From Sulfurovum sp. (GTDB lineage: Bacteria > Campylobacterota > Campylobacteria > Campylobacterales > Sulfurovaceae), in contig DAOUPF010000045.1 in the NCBI GenBank assembly GCA_030626265.1, positions 1 to 8,139 on the forward strand: a stretch of DNA of 8,139 nucleotides, read 5' to 3'. Positions within the stretch are counted from its first letter, which is position 1. Each line of letters begins with the position of its first letter. Made by a program: the position numbers and the translations under genes. The notes under the pieces are model-generated. The model did not search any database. It saw only the letters and a list, made by a program, of their open reading frames with translations, and was not told the DNA's origin. This document shows, piece by piece, positions 6,393-8,139 of this stretch.

Positions 6393-6401
6393 AGGTATCA
6401 T

Positions 6402-8139
6402 TTAAAGTATAGATGTATTTTCTTTTGGTAATTCTATAGTAAATATAGCACCTTTCTCTCCATTGTCTATAGTAACTTTACCTCTAAATTTCTCTTGAAT
6501 TATATTTCTTACCATATATAATCCAATACCTGTTCCTTCGTCCTCTTTTGTACTAAAGTAAGGTTCAAATATTTTTTCTAATAGATTATCAGGTATACCG
6601 CCAGCATTATCTGATACACTCAATTTCTCTATGTTATTCTCTATGTAGGCTGTTATCCAAATCATTGGTTTATCAGGTTTATTGGTGAGGAGGGCATCTC
6701 TTGCATTGATAATCAAATTCAGTAGTACTTGAGAAAACTCATTTTGATTTCCAAATATTTTGACATCATAGTCACTGCTATAACTTATAGATATATTGTT
6801 ATGTTTTAGATTATGTCCTACCATCTCTACCATCTTCTCATAAGCATTAAAAACCTCAAAATTGGTTCTTTCTTGGTCCTGTTTATAAAAGTTTTTAAAG
6901 TTATCAATGGTATCTGACATGAAAAATATCTGCTCATTTGCTTTTTCTAGCATATCATTCATTTTTTCAGTTGTCAAACGACCTTTTTTATTGAGAGCTT
7001 TTAGGTTTTGTAGTAACAGGCTAAGTCTAGTGAGTGGGTGACGCCATTGGTGAGCTATATTTCCTATCATCTCTCCTAGTTCTGCTAGTCTAGCTTGGTG
7101 GATAAGCATTCTATCTTTTATAGTGTTTTCTTCAGTTTTTTCTATAACTCTTTTTTCTAGTGTATGGGTCAGCTCTTGAAGCTCCTCTTGCTGTTTGGTA
7201 ACTATTTTAAACATATGTTCCGTAGGACGACTCAAGAGAAAAGATAGTGGAAATGCTGTAAGAAATAGCATTAGCAGTACAAGTGACGCGACTTGATAAT
7301 CTTCAGTCTTGAATGATATGATAGCATCTGACTTTGGAAGTAGAGCAATATATATAACCTCTGAACCCATATTTATGGGCTTGATATATATCTTTTTCTC
7401 TTCTGATAGAAACTGTTGTGAACCTTGTGGTAACTCTTCTGGAGCAATATTTGTCTCGGAAGTCAACTTTTTACTATTTACACTTTTATCATAAAACTTT
7501 CCATCTTTATATATAATACTTCCTAAACTATCATGGATAATGATATCAAAAGTAGGAGTAGTAGCAAACTGTTTTATAATCTGCTCAGCAAAAGTATTTA
7601 TAGTCAATACACCCATAAATTTCTTTTGGAAATATACAGGAATAGATACACGAAAAACAGGAACAAATGGTTGTACTATCTTGCCATTTTCCATATTGTA
7701 GTCGATCTTTGATGTATATATCTCACCTTCTGGCAATTTGGCAGCACCTTTAAAGTAGTATCTATCTGACTTATCTTGTAATTCACCTTTTTTATAAGGA
7801 TATGAGCTAATACTATCACGATCAAAACGAAGCTTTTCAGTACCATTGGCATCTAAAAATCGTAGTTGCATATAATCATCATGCTCTAGCATAATAGTGA
7901 GAAATAGAAACTCTGCAGAGTTCATATACTCTTCATTGACAACATAGCTCATAAAGTATGGATTGAATGCTATAGATTTCAGACTACGAGATAGTTTATC
8001 TAGGTATAAACCTAGGTATGCATCTTTACTTTCTGCCTGTAGGTGACTCTCATTTCTAAACTGTTCTATCTCTTTTTTATCTATAAGCCAATTACTAAAA
8101 AAGAAAAATAATAGCATCAATACGATACCATAGATAAAG
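6402..8139 (-). CDS. Membrane sensor histidine kinase with periplasmic Cache-like sensor (5' end outside window)
   Basis: At least 579 residues are encoded. A TTG at 8120 and ATG at 8117 are not convincing starts: the frame stays open to the right edge and the upstream codons (FIYGIV) continue the first membrane helix, so the N-terminus is missing. Residues below count from 8120. Helix 1 ends near 13; about 20-270 is a periplasmic double-Cache-like sensor (FLDANGTEKLRFDRDS, SDRYYFKGA, VPVFRVSIPVYF, FMGVLTINTF); helix 2 is about 278-297; a coiled coil follows (QQEELQELTHTLEKRVIEK). The HisKA box is MIGNIAHQWRHPL with phospho-acceptor H357. The ATPase domain shows the N box LLNLIINARDAL (N472), G1 DNAGGIP (504-510), FEPYFSTK (518-525) and G2 GTGIGLYM. 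All catalytic motifs are intact. The ligand is unknown; Cache sensors usually bind small molecules outside the membrane. No response regulator gene is in view. Confidence 0.92.
   Translation of the reverse strand, partial: FIYGIVLMLLFFFFSNWLIDKKEIEQFRNESHLQAESKDAYLGLYLDKLSRSLKSIAFNPYFMSYVVNEEYMNSAEFLFLTIMLEHDDYMQLRFLDANGTEKLRFDRDSISSYPYKKGELQDKSDRYYFKGAAKLPEGEIYTSKIDYNMENGKIVQPFVPVFRVSIPVYFQKKFMGVLTINTFAEQIIKQFATTPTFDIIIHDSLGSIIYKDGKFYDKSVNSKKLTSETNIAPEELPQGSQQFLSEEKKIYIKPINMGSEVIYIALLPKSDAIISFKTEDYQVASLVLLMLFLTAFPLSFLLSRPTEHMFKIVTKQQEELQELTHTLEKRVIEKTEENTIKDRMLIHQARLAELGEMIGNIAHQWRHPLTRLSLLLQNLKALNKKGRLTTEKMNDMLEKANEQIFFMSDTIDNFKNFYKQDQERTNFEVFNAYEKMVEMVGHNLKHNNISISYSSDYDVKIFGNQNEFSQVLLNLIINARDALLTNKPDKPMIWITAYIENNIEKLSVSDNAGGIPDNLLEKIFEPYFSTKEDEGTGIGLYMVRNIIQEKFRGKVTIDNGEKGAIFTIELPKENTSIL

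Larger units (their letters stand above)
6167..6394. mobile_element. MITE-like element with 48-bp terminal inverted repeats
   Basis: The 256 bases between exporter and kinase hold no credible gene. Its two ends are inverted copies of one another: 6167-6214 against the complement of 6392-6345 match at 38 of 48 positions without gaps, the outer 12 perfectly (ATTTAATCCAAA). The hexamer GTATCA stands directly before the left end (6161-6166) and two bases beyond the right arm (6395-6400), as expected for a target-site duplication, although with ends this AT-rich it could be chance. At 228 bp with no open frame for a transposase, it best fits a non-autonomous element or the two ends of a decayed insertion sequence. 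The mobilising family is not identified. A structured RNA or regulatory repeat is the alternative. Confidence 0.55.

Noticed and set aside
8112..8120. TTG at 8120 or ATG at 8117 as the true start of the right-hand kinase
   Set aside because: The first membrane helix is already under way there and the frame stays open to the window edge with hydrophobic codons, so the gene almost certainly begins outside the window.

Overview
The window is AT-rich DNA that reads like a free-living sulfur- or hydrogen-oxidising member of the Campylobacterota (Sulfurovum/Sulfurimonas type). The basis is protein style: a small Helicobacter/Campylobacter-type cytochrome c553, a histidine kinase with the H-box IAHQWRHPL, a short AsmA/YhdP-like protein, a DUF234 protein without an ATPase domain, and a promoter with an extended -10 (TGcTATAAT) behind a T-rich stretch instead of a clear -35. 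The assignment comes from recognition of protein families, not from a database search.

Left part (1-1808, all + strand): the last 45 codons of a histidine kinase overlap the start of a one-heme, cytochrome c-like secreted protein. Next come a strong promoter and the gene for a periplasmic cytochrome c553, closed by a hairpin that looks like a terminator. Directly behind it lies a protein with a winged-helix-like region and a DUF234/PD-(D/E)XK nuclease-like domain; its start codon is uncertain.

Middle part (1805-5243): mltG (minus strand), the endolytic transglycosylase that limits peptidoglycan strand length, is divergent from a large AsmA/YhdP-like inner-membrane-anchored protein (plus strand). 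The best-supported mltG start is a TTG behind a good Shine-Dalgarno, and on that reading the 5' ends of the two genes overlap. Both are cell-envelope biogenesis genes.

Right part (5249-8139, minus strand): a ten-helix EamA/DMT-type exporter lies downstream of a membrane-bound sensor histidine kinase that runs off the right edge of the window. The 256 bases between them contain the most unusual structure here: a 228-bp MITE-like element with 48-bp imperfect terminal inverted repeats (38/48 identical), a third internal copy of the repeat, and a GTATCA direct repeat on both sides. Removing it would leave the kinase and exporter only 22 nt apart, which suggests the element landed inside a two-gene operon.

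No tRNA, rRNA or CRISPR array was seen. Both tail-to-tail gene pairs (1805-1808 and 5244-5248) have essentially no spacer and no visible terminator.
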